Origin: Haemaphysalis longicornis
Lineage: Eukaryota; Arthropoda; Arachnida; Ixodida; Ixodidae
Direction: 5' to 3'
Length of the DNA stretch: 64,000 bases
NCBI GenBank assembly: GCA_013339765.2
Contig: JABSTR010001672.1
Coordinates: 62,001 to 126,000, forward strand
Shown in pieces: positions 1 through 11,764 of this stretch (within the stretch, counting starts at the first letter, position 1; each line of letters starts with the position of its first letter). The position numbers were made by a program, and so were the translations under genes. The notes beneath the pieces are model-generated. The model ran no database searches, was not told the DNA's origin, and saw only the letters and a list, made by a program, of their open reading frames with translations.

Positions 1-2290
1 AAGTTACGACAGCTCACCTTATGTGAGGCGCAATGTTGAAATCACATCTTATGTCGATGGAGCGGGGTCGCAGTTCCCCATGAGAAAAAAGCAAGACGGA
101 ACGCTTCCGTCCGCTTCTCCAAATGAATTCATACGTTTTTCAACGAAACTCCGCCTATTTCAAAATCCAAAACTATGCTTTTCAGAAGGCTGCTAACTGC
201 TTTCTTGCCTCATTCTGCTTCTGCCATCTAAAAATGGCGCAGAAAGAAACCTTTCCACCCCAGGCTGAACGCCAGCCACTTAAAAAAGAGTGCGGAATAG
301 CATGTTTCGAATCCCATATAGATGTTTTCCAAGAGCCTACGCTAAAAAGAGGCATAAATTTAGTAACCTCGCGCAAACCACGACTCCCGCCACGTTTTAC
401 TCCAATCTCTTTCAACACGGGGCGGGAGCTCGTGATTCTCTCTCGCGCGCACGACGAGCTAGTATACTGCCTCGTCCTTTCTAAATCGAGACAACGTCCC
501 CCTGAACCCTTTCCCCCGTCATTACGAAGTCGGGTGCGCATCTCTTCCCGGGGCCTCCCACGCTTTTGGCTGCCTTTCTCGTAGCTGCTATGCTCTAGCA
601 AGCACGGAAGGAAGACTGCGGACCACCCCAAACGACACGCTCGTCGTAGCCCGCTCGCTCTCCAGCCTCACGCGGCAGCTGAGCAGGAAAGGCGGCTGTC
701 AGAGGCAGGAGCGGCAGCTCCGAAAACGAGACGCCGAGCCGACGACGGCAGCCGCGCGCCAGAAGGGCCTCGGGAACCGCACACCCACGTGGCGTGCAGG
801 AATGTTGCGCCTTGCGGAGGAGCCCCGCCCGCCACGGGGCACGAAACAGCCTCCCTATAGGTGAGGCATCATCCTACAAATGGGCGCAAGGCTACGTCAT
901 AAAAGCAAGAGAAATAAATTGAGCCGCACTGATATGAACAAACCGGGTGGGGCGCACCAGCTGGAGAATATCGCTCGAACGAAAAAAAAAAAAAAAAGAC
1001 TGACCGCGTGTATGCTCACCTCGCCGCAAATGTCGTCGAAAGATGATAGTCTTCTGGCGCCGCTGTCACGTATTATGCCTCTATTCTCTCTCCCTCCCCC
1101 AAACCTCTCACGCTCTCCTCTTCCCGTCTCGCTCCTCCAGCGATAAACACGGTGGACGTTTGCTCACGCCAATCCACGTTTTGCCGTGTTCCACTGTTCG
1201 GGTGCCATCTCAGTACTGGAACCTTATGTTACTGTTAGACTTCTTGGAATAGCGCCCAGAGGGGGTGCGCGAGCACTTTCTGTAATTTTGGGTCAAAACA
1301 TTTTTTAAAGCAAAGCTTGCTACCATACCTCCCAACGGTTCCTTCATAGCGTGCGGTACAAGAAACTCCCAAAGCAGCTAGGGAGGGAAGGGCGGTTTTC
1401 ACCCGCGGAGCACAGTGTAGATGGCGCGGCGAATGGTTACCCAGCGTTCCCCGCGCGCTGCTCACACCGGCGGGTGCGTCGGTGGGTCGGCTTTGTCGTC
1501 TGCTTCACCGACGGTTGTTTGGGGCCTGTTTTGGCGCAGCTTCGCGTCCATTGCGCGCTTCCTCCGCACGGCTTGATTAACTTGTTCGACAGCACCTCCT
1601 GGGTAACCGTACGCGACGGAATTAAGTGGTCGTACGGCAAACATACGTTAAGGATTGGTTTTCAGGGCGGGAAAAAAAAATGTAGAGGCCACATACAGAT
1701 ATCTGGCCGCTAGAAAAACGCTACCTTTTGAGCACCACTTCCCATGAATGGGACTCCGTTATCTAAATTGGTGAATACATATTCGGTTGTATTTTAAGAG
1801 GTATTACAAAAAGCGAAAGGAGCAACTGGTTCTGATAAATAGCGATTATAAAGGTTACCTCAGCTTCCTCGAAATATCTCAAACTTACTAAACTAACTAG
1901 TTTAAATCGGTATAAATGGGAATCACTATGCTCCCATGCCGAATTGTTTCGATGTCTGCGCTTGTGTCGCGTGGTGGTGCTGCCCCGAGCAAGCACATCA
2001 GGATGGCTAGGTTCCGCTGTCTCATCTTCCGAAAAACGTTCGTCTCCGTTTTCTTTTTCCCGACTCACGGCCGGGCTACAGTGGCGGCGTCCGCCGCTCT
2101 AGCCCGGCCGTGGCCGACGCTGCTGCTGTGATCGGAACGCCGCCCCCGCGAATTCCAGATAACTCCTGGCAGAATGTCTGTTTTCACTCTTTTTAGAGCC
2201 ACGTGTGTGAATTCAAGTGACGTCGCATGGGCAACTGCTGTGGGTGTCGTTTAAAGCTTTGCTTTCTAACCACCTTCACAGCGTGGATTG
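1..2290. other. Gene-poor stretch, nothing supported
   Basis: Short frames occur on both strands, but none has a recognisable domain, a convincing start context or matching splice sites. The visible content is homopolymer A near 983-996 and pyrimidine-rich tracts near 1080-1140. No RNA gene or transposon end was recognised. Unrecognised old repeats may be present. Confidence 0.5.
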
Positions 2291-2299
2291 GAGCCAATT

Positions 2300-2470
2300 T
2301 TTTTGAAGGCGTATTATTTTATTTGCTATCGCAAAAATCGAGGATCAATGTATTTTTAATGAAAAGAACACTGCAAATAATATTTATGTACTGAAGTTTT
2401 GCTTCAAATATGCCTAATGCTCAACAATGTTGACAAGTATGAACATTGCCTCCAGATTCAGCGGTTTGGA
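2300..2470 (+). repeat. Diverged dispersed repeat, copy 1 (partner at 6.65-6.83 kb)
   Basis: The segment shares an ordered series of blocks with 6650-6825: 'tgctatcgca', 'catgtatttt'-like, 'tcaaatatgc' and 'ctcaacaatgttgac'. Both copies are in the same orientation and contain small indels. This shows two old copies of one repeat family. The family is unidentified and no terminal structure was seen. Confidence 0.6.
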
Positions 2471-3650
2471 AATGTTTTGCCTATATAAACGTCTCGTTCA
2501 AGAATTCCTTATCTTTTGTCCTGACGGCTGCATCGAGAACGGACAAACAGACAGACCAAAATTTTCGCGTTTAAGTAGCCCGAGGAAGACTATCGTCTTT
2601 AACACCACGGGGCAGTCCACTTTGTGAAAGTGATGGTCAGCGAAGCTATTTAACGTACGACATAGAGGTGACATAGAGTTTAGATGAAAGATATATGCAA
2701 ATTTCATTTCTCTTGACAGTTGACAGCGGTCGTTTAGGAAAGCATTTTCACAGGGGTGGCAGCGACAATACGGTTGATGCTTACGCAACAACCGGATTTG
2801 AACAGTCAGCGAGATTTCTGACGTATTTATTTTTGATAACGGGTTATTTCTTAATAGCTCTCAATGACTGCAAGCTGTTTGTGAAAAATGTAAAGAGCGT
2901 CACAAAGACGACGACTTAACGAAGTGCATAAACGAGCTCTGAGAGTTCATGGGTTATTGTGGTTTTCCTCTCTCCAGGGCCAGCGCTGGCAAAAAAAAAA
3001 AAAAAAAATTCCGGACCATCTCAACCAACGCGAAACCTGGGGAGGGGCGAAGCATGCAGTGTATAAGTGCATTCTTGGCGCCTTAGCGTTTTTGCCAACG
3101 GAAATGGAACCGCTGAGGGGTAGAAGTATACTGCTTTGCTGTAAAAGTCTCGTGTCTTTGAATCACGAAGCGTTCTAGCGCGAGGCGTAAACGAGTGTCC
3201 CGGTGTTTTAGCACCGTGACTACATGAGACGACGGTTACGATGACGACATTAGACGCCGACCGCCCGAGCACCTAAGGGGCGTCGCCCCTACAAACGCGC
3301 ACACACTTTTTGCTTTGACTTTACTAATCTTTGAAAACGGTTTCATAATAACTAATTAATGATAACTACCTAATCCACTACAAATGCATATTCAAGTGAT
3401 GAGACGTATGGGATTAAAGGTTCAAGTTTTTTTTTTTGATCTTGTAAATGGTGCCGATTAATTAATTCGCTGAAGATGCATATTTAAGTGATGAGAGCCA
3501 CAAAGCTTTAGGTCCAAACCATGTTTTGAACGGCCTGCGACTTTGGTCGTGATCGCGTGCTAACAGAACACAGTCACGCACACCGTAGCATTCGTTTTCC
3601 AAAGCCTTGCGCTTAAAAGAAAGACATGTGGAGCTTCCGGAGTGTTTGTT

Positions 3651-3651
<1 letters not shown>

Positions 3652-3700
<49 letters not shown>
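3652..3700. repeat. (AG)n microsatellite
   Basis: About 24 uninterrupted AG dinucleotides. Frames across it on the opposite strand give a poly-Leu-Ser artefact and should not be read as protein. Confidence 0.97.
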
Positions 3701-3704
<4 letters not shown>

Positions 3705-4225
3705 ACTGAGCTTTATATGGCTCGTGGGGAGGTTGTGGCCGGTGGATTGCGGGCGGCGACAATGGCAGCTATGATGACCAAGGAGGTTTGCACGTCCCGG
3801 TCTGAGCTCCCCACTGCTCATCACACAAAATAAGGGGAGAGGGAAAAATACACGCAACCCTAGCCACTGAGCTTCGCTTAAAACAGCACACACACAGGCC
3901 AACAGAAATGCATTCCTGATTTAGGGTCTCTCGCACGTGGGGTTCCTTACGTGGGGTACGCGGGGTCACTGTTTTACATACAAGGTCATCTTTTTTTTTT
4001 TCAAGCATCGTAGGCATGTATATGCATGTACTTCATTCAGGCGAAAAACAACAAGCAGGGCGCAGGGGAGGTGTTTCATCATTGTACGTGTGAAGTATTT
4101 GTGTATACGGCCAACTTTTCACCATCACTGCTAGTGAATCGCCTCTCCACAAGGTCCCAAGTGCGTATCCTCTCGCTTCCGCTTCGTATTTTAATATAGT
4201 CCCACTTTATAATCCTATGATCCAT

Positions 4226-4400
4226 TTAAAGGGACCCTGCAACACATTTCTTCAACATTTTCTAAATGTTTTCAGAACTTAGTCAACCAACACATCCGGT
4301 ACTTAGATTACGGGGTCACGAAGAACTTCAGCCAAAAATAACAGCACTTTGCTCATCAGATAACTTAGAAACTTCTCAAAAAATATTTCCTCTCTTTCCA
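4226..4400 (+). mobile_element. TTAA-flanked MITE family B, one end
   Basis: The segment begins TTAAAGGGACCCTGCAACA. The same terminus is found at 33182 and, inverted, at 42905-42924. No matching opposite end is visible before the LINE fragment that starts near 4402, so this copy is probably truncated. The TTAA target suggests a piggyBac-type or TTAA-specific mobiliser, which is an inference. Confidence 0.6.
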
Positions 4401-4401
4401 G

Positions 4402-4534
4402 ACCCCTCCTCGACCCATCACCTGAGCAGTGGGAGTCTGCGCTGACCAGCTCGGCTCTGGAGCAACAACAAGCTCTGGTCAACCGGGCACTGGAATCAGC
4501 GCGGGCTCGCGGCCTCCTGGACTTCGGAGGCTGA
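4402..4534 (+). pseudogene. LINE (RNase H-bearing, I-like) C-terminal remnant
   Basis: An open frame of about 44 codons ends at TGA 4532-4534. Its layout is EQWESALTSS, then QQALVNRALESA, then GLLDFGG. A minus-strand LINE fragment at 51.06-51.61 kb ends with the same spacing (YEQ.VDRLTC, QQVV), directly after its zinc-knuckle-like region. I therefore read this as the extreme C-terminus of a 5'-truncated non-LTR retrotransposon. A pyrimidine tract ending in CAG sits immediately upstream, so a host terminal exon is the alternative. An AATAAA at 4569-4574 follows, consistent with a 3' end. No reverse transcriptase remains here. Confidence 0.5.
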
Positions 4535-4568
4535 CCGCTTTCGCTCTTACTCCTTTCTCTTTAAGATA

Positions 4569-4574
4569 AATAAA
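4569..4574 (+). promoter_or_regulatory. Polyadenylation signal AATAAA
   Basis: Canonical hexamer 35 bp after the stop of the preceding coding remnant, in a pyrimidine-rich context. It probably marks the LINE-type 3' end. Confidence 0.5.
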
Positions 4575-4923
4575 CGTTTTTATATATTTCTTTCCAGCTG
4601 GTCTCGGCGTTCCTTTTGCGCTCTAATTCCGCCATTACGGCGGCGCAGTGGCTATTGGCCGGTTTTCTTTCAGTTGCAGCATTAGACGCATTCGATATTT
4701 AAAAAAAACCACAAAGCAAAGCGGAAACCGAAGGCGTATGGGAAGTTTTGCAGAGCTCCTTCACGGAAAGTGCATGATTTCGCTGGAAGCAGACGTACGG
4801 GACACCCACTGTGCTAAAATAGGAACGTAGACGGACACTGATGCAAGCGAATGCTTTGAATAGTATCAGTCACGTAAATGGGAAACAGAAAGCTGGGAAA
4901 ATGACAGGGAACGCCTAATGTCG

Positions 4924-5315
4924 TTAAAGGCTAATGTCGAAGACAAACTACAACTTCCTTCAATTGGAAGGAGGAATTAGCTTTTGGTAACTCACTCAGC
5001 TACAATCCAGGCAGATGTTTTTTTTAACGGAAAGAACGCCATAAATATTGAAAAAGTTTTCGACATCGCGTTACAGTGGCGTAATACAGGCGGCGGCGAC
5101 GCAGTAGAGCGAAAGACTAAAAAATAGTGAGTGTTTTTTAAATGCCCGTTAGCATTCAAGCGATACGATCAAATGGAATAGAGGCCCCACTGCAAAGACC
5201 CAATCATCTTCCTTCCCACACAAAACTCTGTGACGTCATAAAGAACGGGAAGTGGCTGGTGATCCGCCACTGCTTCACCTGTTTTCCTTCACATCACCGC
5301 TATTTGTGCATGCGT
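4924..5315 (-). mobile_element. TTAA MITE family A, copy 1 (truncated)
   Basis: The segment starts with a diverged TTAAAGG..ATG..GAAGAC terminus. It then matches, in order, copies at 5.93-6.44 kb (opposite orientation) and 43.66-44.01 kb (same orientation). Landmarks are an A/T-rich tract, 'cagtggcg', 'gttagcat', 'aaatggaa.agaggcccca' and 'cactgcttcac'. The distal inverted terminus is missing. It is non-coding and probably non-autonomous. Confidence 0.65.
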
Positions 5316-5928
5316 ACCGCAAGATTGCATGCACAGCACATCCGCTTCCCCTGAACTCGCGACCCACAGAGAAGAAAGACTCCATCCACGGGGACATCGA
5401 CGTAATACGCGAACCGACCCGCGTGTCATCGCCCAGGAATCCCGCCGGCACGAGTTTTCCCCGTCGTACGCCCCACATCGCTACATCGCGACCGCATGCC
5501 ATACATCGCCGTGTCGGGATCGTTTGTCCTACGCGCCGGGACAATGATCGCTGACACGGCGGCGAGGAGAGTCGTAGTGCGAGAACCTTGTCGCCGATCA
5601 GCGTCGCGGAAACAAACGACAAGGCTGGGACATACAACTCATGCCCTGCAGCCCCTCAGCTGGAGATTCTCGGCGATTACTACGGGCCTCCCAGCCCCCG
5701 CAACCCTTCTCCGCTGTCATGTTCGGTGAAACCGTCGACACGAGCAGCAGGGGACGGGAACACGTTCAGCGCTGGGACCGCGGCGCGCCGATCATTCGAT
5801 TACCCGCACGGCGAAGGCATTCTGCCGCGGAAGAGAGAAAGTGGTGCGCGTTACTTCCTGCAGCGGAGCCCCCATGCCAATGGGAAGTAAACTGTAAGGA
5901 ACAATAAAATTAACCCAGCTTCAATGAC

Positions 5929-6442
5929 TTAAAGGAGCCATGAAGACAAAATACAAGTTGGGTTTATTAGAAAGACTGCTTAGTCCCGATAACAATGATA
6001 CCAATATCATCGCAATCTTCGAACAAATAACGGAGATATGAAGAAAACGTGTGAAGCAGTCGCGACCCCCTAGCCAATTTCCCGCAACTTTTCTATGACG
6101 TCACGGAACCTCGTTTGTGCGATTGGCGGCCGCCTAACTGACCTGTCGCGACGACACATGACTGGACGTCTGTAATGGGGCCCATTTGACCGCATCACTT
6201 GAATGCTAACGTGCAGTTAACGCACTGAAAATTATGTTTTATTGTTGGCCCGTATGACGTCATTCTTGCTCATATGAACACGTCACTGTGGCGCAAAATT
6301 TGAAAGTTTTTAAATACTTCTCGCTTTTTTTTTTTTTTCGTTAAAAAACATCTTTTGTGGCTGTAATGGAGCTGAGTGAGATACTGAATCCTGGTTCTTT
6401 CAAATTAAACGAAGTTGTATTTTCTCTTCATGGCTCCTTTAA
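5929..6442 (+). mobile_element. TTAA MITE family A, complete copy
   Basis: A 514-bp element bounded by TTAAAGGAGCCATGAAGA on the left and its exact reverse complement on the right (ending 6442). TTAA lies at both edges (5929-5932 and 6439-6442). The inside is non-coding, with an A-rich tract and two TGACGTCA-like motifs. At least four other copies of the family lie in this window. The structure (perfect short TIR, TTAA duplication, no ORF) fits a non-autonomous DNA transposon. The mobilising transposase is not identified. Confidence 0.85.
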
Positions 6443-6644
6443 CGTTGCGAACGCTGATGTTAAGAGCGAAGTTGCTTCGCGTTCCCTAATCACGAGGCTA
6501 AGCTTCATGGAAATCAAAGCCAGCAGACCGATTCTCGTTCGCGCCAATTCATTTTTGCCGTGGTGTTCCACTGCTCGCGCCACTACTGGAGCATTTTGTT
6601 GTTTTTGAACCTGGAACACCGCCACTAGAAGGCGCCACGAGCCC

Positions 6645-6825
6645 TTTTTATTTTTGCACACAGTGTATATTTTTTACTTGCTATCGCAAGGATCCAGCCG
6701 CCATGTATTTTCAACTAAAATTTTAGAACAATGCAATATCACTTACGTGTTCACGTCTGCCTCAAATATGCTTAGTGTATTCTTTTTGCTCAACAATGTT
6801 GACGAGCGTAACCATTTCCACCGGA
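6645..6825 (+). repeat. Diverged dispersed repeat, copy 2
   Basis: Partner of the segment at 2300-2470, sharing 'tgctatcgca', 'catgtatttt', 'tcaaatatgc' and 'ctcaacaatgttgac' in the same order. Confidence 0.6.
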
Positions 6826-7109
6826 CTTAGTACCTTAGAAAAAAAGCCTTGCCTAATAAAGGTCTCGCTAAATCATTCGTTACCTTCCTACGTGTGTGCT
6901 TGGCGCTTGCTCTCCTCCTCGCTAGACAACATCGCTGTGACCGCGTTACCACGTCTCGTCCCATGAAAGCCTCCACCAGGAACAGCTTCGCTGTTAAAAG
7001 CAGGACGGTTCGATTGCACCAACCAAGAAATACTGCGCGAAAGCAGCATAGGTTCCTGCTTATCACGCATTGTCCAACGAGCAGTTGGAGGCCTGTGCTA
7101 CTAGACGTC

Positions 7110-7885
7110 TAAAGGCCAGAATACATGGAGCGAATATGCGACGAAAACTCGACGAACAACACCCGGCGGCGTCCGCCCGACGTGCGGCCGCGGAAAAAAC
7201 GTCGTCTGCCACCGATCTGCCAAGGACAGATAAGTTCGCCCGGCGTCGACGGCACCAGAAGCGGCAAACAAACAGCGTACCGAAACTAGCCAATCAGGAG
7301 CTCTCCCCTCTCTTCTGTAAATATCTCACTGCTATCCTCTGTCTCTCCTCTCTGTGAATATCTCACCCCTCCCCCAACTCCCACACCAGCAGGCGTTCCG
7401 GTGTCCACCCCTAGGTCACGGTGACAATTTACGCCTGCTGGTAGTCTTTCCTTTCCTTTTGCCCCCATTTCCGCCTGCTCCGCTTGTCTGCGTCGTCTGC
7501 TGGGCGTGATGTTCGCCGGTGCACACACTCGACGTGCACACAATGAAGTGGCGGCGACCTGTGCAGCTGGGAATAAGCGACTGTACATAAGCCGCTTTCG
7601 GCTACTTCACGGCCACCCAAACACCCACCGCCCGGATTCCTACCTAATGACCGTAGCCATTCAGCGGAGGTAGTGACAAAAGCTGCCCGCGTAGCTGGAG
7701 CAGACGATGAAATGCGGGACGGTCTTACCGGCCATCAACAGATCGAGACCCAGCCGCGAGGCAGTGGCGGACGCCGTCTTCGCCCCTTGTAGCGCAGCCC
7801 GACGAGCACTCGGCGCTGCGCCGCGGCGGATTTTCCGCCGGGCGAACTTCGTCGTGAAAGTTCGCTCCATGTATTCAGGCCTTAA
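7110..7885. mobile_element. Long-TIR DNA element 1
   Basis: The left end reads 'taaaggccagaatacatgg' followed by 'agcgaa'. The right end is an imperfect reverse complement ('cgctccatgtattcaggcc' then 'ttaa'). The TIRs extend about 38 bp with a few mismatches. The 776-bp interior is GC-rich and has no recognisable transposase. It abuts a second element with a related 'catgg.gcg' TIR motif. The target duplication is not clear. Confidence 0.65.
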
Positions 7886-8478
7886 AGCGTGACCCGCATG
7901 GCGCGTTTTGCCCGCGATTCATGCGCGTCGGCGTTGCGCGCGCGATTTTTTGACGCCCGCGTCGACGATTCCGCGCACGCGACAGCTTCTGCCTTGCTCA
8001 GAAAATGACGCGCGTCGCGCGCGGCAGTGGGAGGAGCCTGGCGGCTTGCGCCAATGGGGAGGCGCGCGCCTCATGGCAGCAGTTTCGAAGCGCTCGAGGC
8101 AGGCGGCTGCAGCTACGCCGGGGATGTTTGGGCCAACGTTAATTTAAAAACGTTGGTTTAGGGTTACCACCCCAGATGATATTGAATGGGCGCTTTCACT
8201 AGCGGCGCGGATATGTTTTATAGTACCGTTTTCACCCACATAACAAGCCCCTTTACCGCACAAGCAACTTCGTGCGTGCCTTGAGCGACATTTTAGAGAG
8301 CGCTTAGAAGCGGTCGCTCGAGCTCCCGACACCACTTCGTGGCCGAAGCCGCCGCCATGTTGCTGCCGTCGGACGCGCCGCGCACAGCATGCGGGTGGTT
8401 CCGCGGCAGCGTTTAGCGCGCCTGTGGCGTGCGCGGCGCGTTTTCGCGAGCAGAAAACGCTCCATGCGGTTCACGTTT
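7884..8478. mobile_element. Long-TIR DNA element 2, abutting element 1
   Basis: The left end is 'aaagcgtgacccgcatggcg' and the right end is the imperfect complement of it (ending near 'ccatgcggttcacgttt'). The TIR is about 35 bp. The GC-rich interior has no supported ORF. The shared junction bases with element 1 suggest one element inserted at the end of the other, or a composite element. Confidence 0.6.
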
Positions 8479-8602
8479 GACAGTTTTCTAGTCTGAAGAG
8501 CAAGCCCACTTGGTCCAGAGTATGAGCACAGATTTCTTCTGACCGACCCTCCGAGTGTTCTACGTAACTAATTAATCGATCAATTCATTGATTGCTTAGT
8601 GC

Positions 8603-9880
8603 TAGGGCTGGGCGTCGATCAAAAATTTTAATCCGATTAACCGGCTTCCTTTATTCCGTTAATTAATCGATTAATCGGATGTGTTCATTTAGGTGAATAA
8701 GGCTTAAAAGACACAGAATGTTCAGTTTTTCTTTATGGTTGTTTTCATTTTCACGTTGCCGATGCTAGTTTGTACAAATCGTTTTAGACAATCAGTGATA
8801 ATTCGCCCAGTTGCGGAGACAAAGAAGCTCGTCAACATTTTCAGGCAGCACAGAGCTTCTTTGCTTGTTGACAGTCATCACGGCTGTGCTGAACACACGC
8901 TCGCATGGCGTTGAAGTTACCGGAACACACAGCAGCATTAGGCAGTTTTAGCATATCGTTACCGTGTTTACGTTACCGTTTACCGTGTTCGCGGGAGTAG
9001 ACTGCGCCGCGCGAGAGTTACCCGCGAACGGTAAACTTACCGGCACAGGCATCACCGTCGCCAGCGCTTCCGGTAACACGATAAACGGTAACGCAAACCC
9101 GGTAACGATATGCTAAAACTGCCTATTTTTACACCGAAAGGAGAATGACACCAGCAGCTGAGCGCCACCAGGAAAGCGCATGTGCGGAAAGCATCAAAGG
9201 CAGCTCTGTTCCAGGGAGGTCCATGGATAATTGACGAGGCGCAAAAGCACGTGACACGAAAAAGTTCAGAGGCGCCAATCTACAGCTCATAGCGACGTCT
9301 CGACACATGCGCAGTCCCCACTGGCGAGTGCTGTTGTCCGCAAGCGCATCGCACAGCTTCCTCGCGTGAGACGGAGATCGTCGGGGCGGTCTTTTTGGGA
9401 AAACATCTTGGGACGCAGGGTTCGTTGGCCAGCGTACAATGGTGCTGTGCAACCTGCTCTTTGAGAGCGTAAATTCTCCAAACAGCCGCCGCCGATCACT
9501 TCCGCTGGGGGGTGGGGGTTCCGCGATGCGGAAGAATGTTGTTTAAGTTAAACGAGCCCGCAAAGAGCATTTTCTGCTCAGAGCTGCGCGGCGTTCCCCC
9601 TTCGCCTGCGGAACTGACAGCGACAATCTGGACAAAGGCAACGCGGTAGTTGAGGGTGGCGGCCCCTAATGGAAAAGAGAAGGCTGGCGCGTGGGACGTA
9701 AAAACGAAAAACGAAAAAAAAAAAAAAAAACGCCGCCGAGTCGGACGCAGGGTTGAAGACAGCAGGCCTTTCTCCCTTGGCGCCCTACACTTCAACCGAT
9801 TAACCGATTAAAACAATTATTCACGACTAAAGCATTAATCGATTAATCGGAAGGTTAATCGACCAATCGCCCACCCCTAA
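8603..9880. mobile_element. hAT-like non-autonomous element
   Basis: The ends are TAGGGCTGGGCG on the left and the complement of TTAGGGGTGGGCG on the right. Both are followed inward by AT-rich 'attaatcgattaatcgg' motifs. Candidate 8-bp target duplications are cttagtgc (8595-8602) and cttggtgc (9881-9888), a 7/8 match. Short subterminal repeats and an 8-bp TSD are typical of hAT elements. No hAT transposase frame is present. A 183-bp TA-MITE is nested at 8941-9123. Confidence 0.75.
8941..9123. mobile_element. TA-flanked MITE nested in the hAT-like element
   Basis: It starts GGCAGTTTTAGCATATCG and ends with the reverse complement. TA lies on each side (8939-8940 and 9124-9125). The TIRs extend about 50 bp with a few mismatches and are rich in GTTACCG repeats. 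TA duplication suggests a Tc1/mariner-type mobiliser. The AGTTTTAGC core recurs at the ends of three other elements (36.66, 36.93 and 59.26 kb). Confidence 0.85.
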
Positions 9881-9925
9881 CTTGGTGCATGTCCCAGCAT
9901 GCATCCTGCTCATAAAGCATTTCCA

Positions 9926-10167
9926 TTGATTGATTGATTGTAGGGTTTAACGCGCCGACGCAACGCAGGCGATGAGGCGCGCCGTAGTGGAGGGCTCCGG
10001 GTTAATTTTGACCACCTGGGGATCTTTAACGTGCGCCGAAATCTCGTACACACAGGCGTTTTTGCTTTTGGCCTCCATCAGAAAAGCGGCCGCCGCGGCC
10101 GGGAATCGAACCCGCGACCTTATGCTCAGCAGCGCAACGCCTTAGCCACTGAGCCACCGCGGCGGGT
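9926..10167 (-). mobile_element. tRNA-derived SINE (Ruka-like), with TSD
   Basis: Full-length minus-strand copy. The tRNA-like head at the right contains an A box (tggctcagtggc) and a B box (gggttcgattccc). The body carries the tick SINE landmarks 'gcggccgcttttctgatgg', 'gagatttcggcgcacgtt', 'aggtggtcaaaattaa' and 'gcgccgacgcaacgcagg', with a 'gattgattg' tail. An exact 14-bp target duplication, ataaagcatttcca, lies at 9912-9925 and 10168-10181. The family name follows published ixodid tick SINEs. The match is from memory, not a search. Confidence 0.93.
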
Positions 10168-10627
10168 ATAAAGCATTTCCAGGTTACCCAGCTGGTTATG
10201 TATGTATCACTCTGCCAGTGGCGGATTAGAGAGCGGAAGCGGTGGGCGCGGCCCATCCACCCTTAGCGGCCTAAAATTTAAGAAACGACTGTTTAGGACG
10301 CCCATAAAGGCTCTTGGCTGTCCCTGGGCGCGTAAAGAAAATCGATTGGTATTGGCGTCAATTTTATTGTTAATGTTATTCGAAATGCGATGAGTATATT
10401 ATTGCTATCATTTTGTTCACTTAAATATCATTATCATTATCACTGCAACCTCCCCCACCGTGTGTACCTACAAATCCTCCCCCGCACTGTGCTCGAATAA
10501 CATCACAAATGTAAGGTACGCCCGGCAGGCATATAACGTTTTGCTTTGACGTCTTACGGCATGAACCAGTACCATCAGCTTTACGTATAATCAGATATTT
10601 GGTATTCCATTGTGTATAAGTGACCGG

Positions 10628-10962
10628 CAAAAAGCGCAAATGCTCACGGGTACGTCGTCTGCACCCCCAACTTCCGGTTTTAAGGCTCTCCTGCCTCCCG
10701 TACGCCGGCGGCTTTCACGCGCGTGTGTGCGTGTCACGGGGTGCTTACCTTTCAGAGAAATCCCTAGTATCAATCGTTGTTATTGATTGAATTCCCGATG
10801 CATAAGCGTTTTTTTTTTTTTTTTTTCGGTGGAAACAGATAACCAGAAGCACACACGCACGTGAAAGCCGCCGGCGTACGGGAGGCCAGGAGAGCTCTCG
10901 AACTGGAAGTGGCGGGACTCCGCGGGAGAAAACAATGTACCCGTGAGCCTTTGCGCTTTTTA
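10628..10962. mobile_element. Fold-back (long inverted repeat) element
   Basis: Arms at 10628-10730 and 10849-10962 are imperfect reverse complements. Shared blocks are 'aaaaagcgcaaa', 'gctcacgggtac', 'cctcccgtacgccggcggc' and 'tttcacg.gcgtgtgtgc'. The 118-bp loop contains an 18-T run. There is no ORF. It is either a fold-back transposon or an inverted duplication of a non-coding segment. Confidence 0.75.
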
Positions 10963-11552
10963 CAGGTGGCCTATTGGTTGACGACGTTCGACTTCAAAGC
11001 GTGACGTTAGGCCTAACGCGCTGCTTGCGTGCTTTCCATATGGAAAAACGGGACCAAACGGGCGGGGTTCCCGTGTGCCCAAAAATCGGTTATACGGAAG
11101 TGAGGCCGAATTTGGTCGAGCAGCGACTTTTTACGGAGCCCCCTCCGTCAGTGTCCGTTTTTTCGGCGCGGAGAGAGAAGAAGAAGGGCTTTAAGCGGTA
11201 GCCACAAGCCCTGTTCCCGCCATTCCTTGCAGCGTTCCAGTTTCCCCTAATCTAATTCGGTATACTTAATGTACCGTCGCGTCCACCCAACCCTAAAAAC
11301 AAAGTGCTGAGAACAGCAAAAAAGAGCACATAGTTAACGTCACCAAAGTCCCCCGTAATGCTTGTTCGCAGACGCTGCAGGACTCTCCATTGCGCGGTAA
11401 TTACGTGCTCTGCCGCAGGACGGAAGCAACGAGGGAACACACGGGCACGCGAGGGGAAAATAATAAAGTCGCGAAGGGATCTCGTCAGAAGACCGAGCGA
11501 TCTTGGCCCAAAGAGGGAGAAGAGAGCCCGGCGGCTGCTGCGGCGGTGGGAC

Positions 11553-11600
11553 GCTGTTCTTCCAGTAGCGTATAAGGGGAGGAACGGCTGGAAACGCTGA
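11553..11600 (+). promoter_or_regulatory. Promoter-like module (TATA-like plus inverted CCAAT)
   Basis: 'gtataaggggagg' is followed by 'ggctggaaacgctgattgg', an inverted CCAAT box. A closely similar block occurs on the opposite strand at 32.215-32.27 kb beside paired CRE motifs. The module sits about 200 bp upstream of the duplicated-exon locus. Its order, with the TATA-like motif before CCAAT on this strand, is unusual, so a shared repeat rather than an active promoter is possible. Confidence 0.35.
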
Positions 11601-11764
11601 TTGGTTAACAGAAATCAACGCTCAAGAAGGCGATCCGTCTCCCTAGGCGACCCAGGGTGCCTAGGGAACCAAAAAAGGTCCCCAGAAAGGTCCCTGGCCG
11701 TACGGCGGCGCCACCGCGCTGCGGCCGCGGCCGACCGGCCGAGCCTGCCGGTTCATTCATTCGG

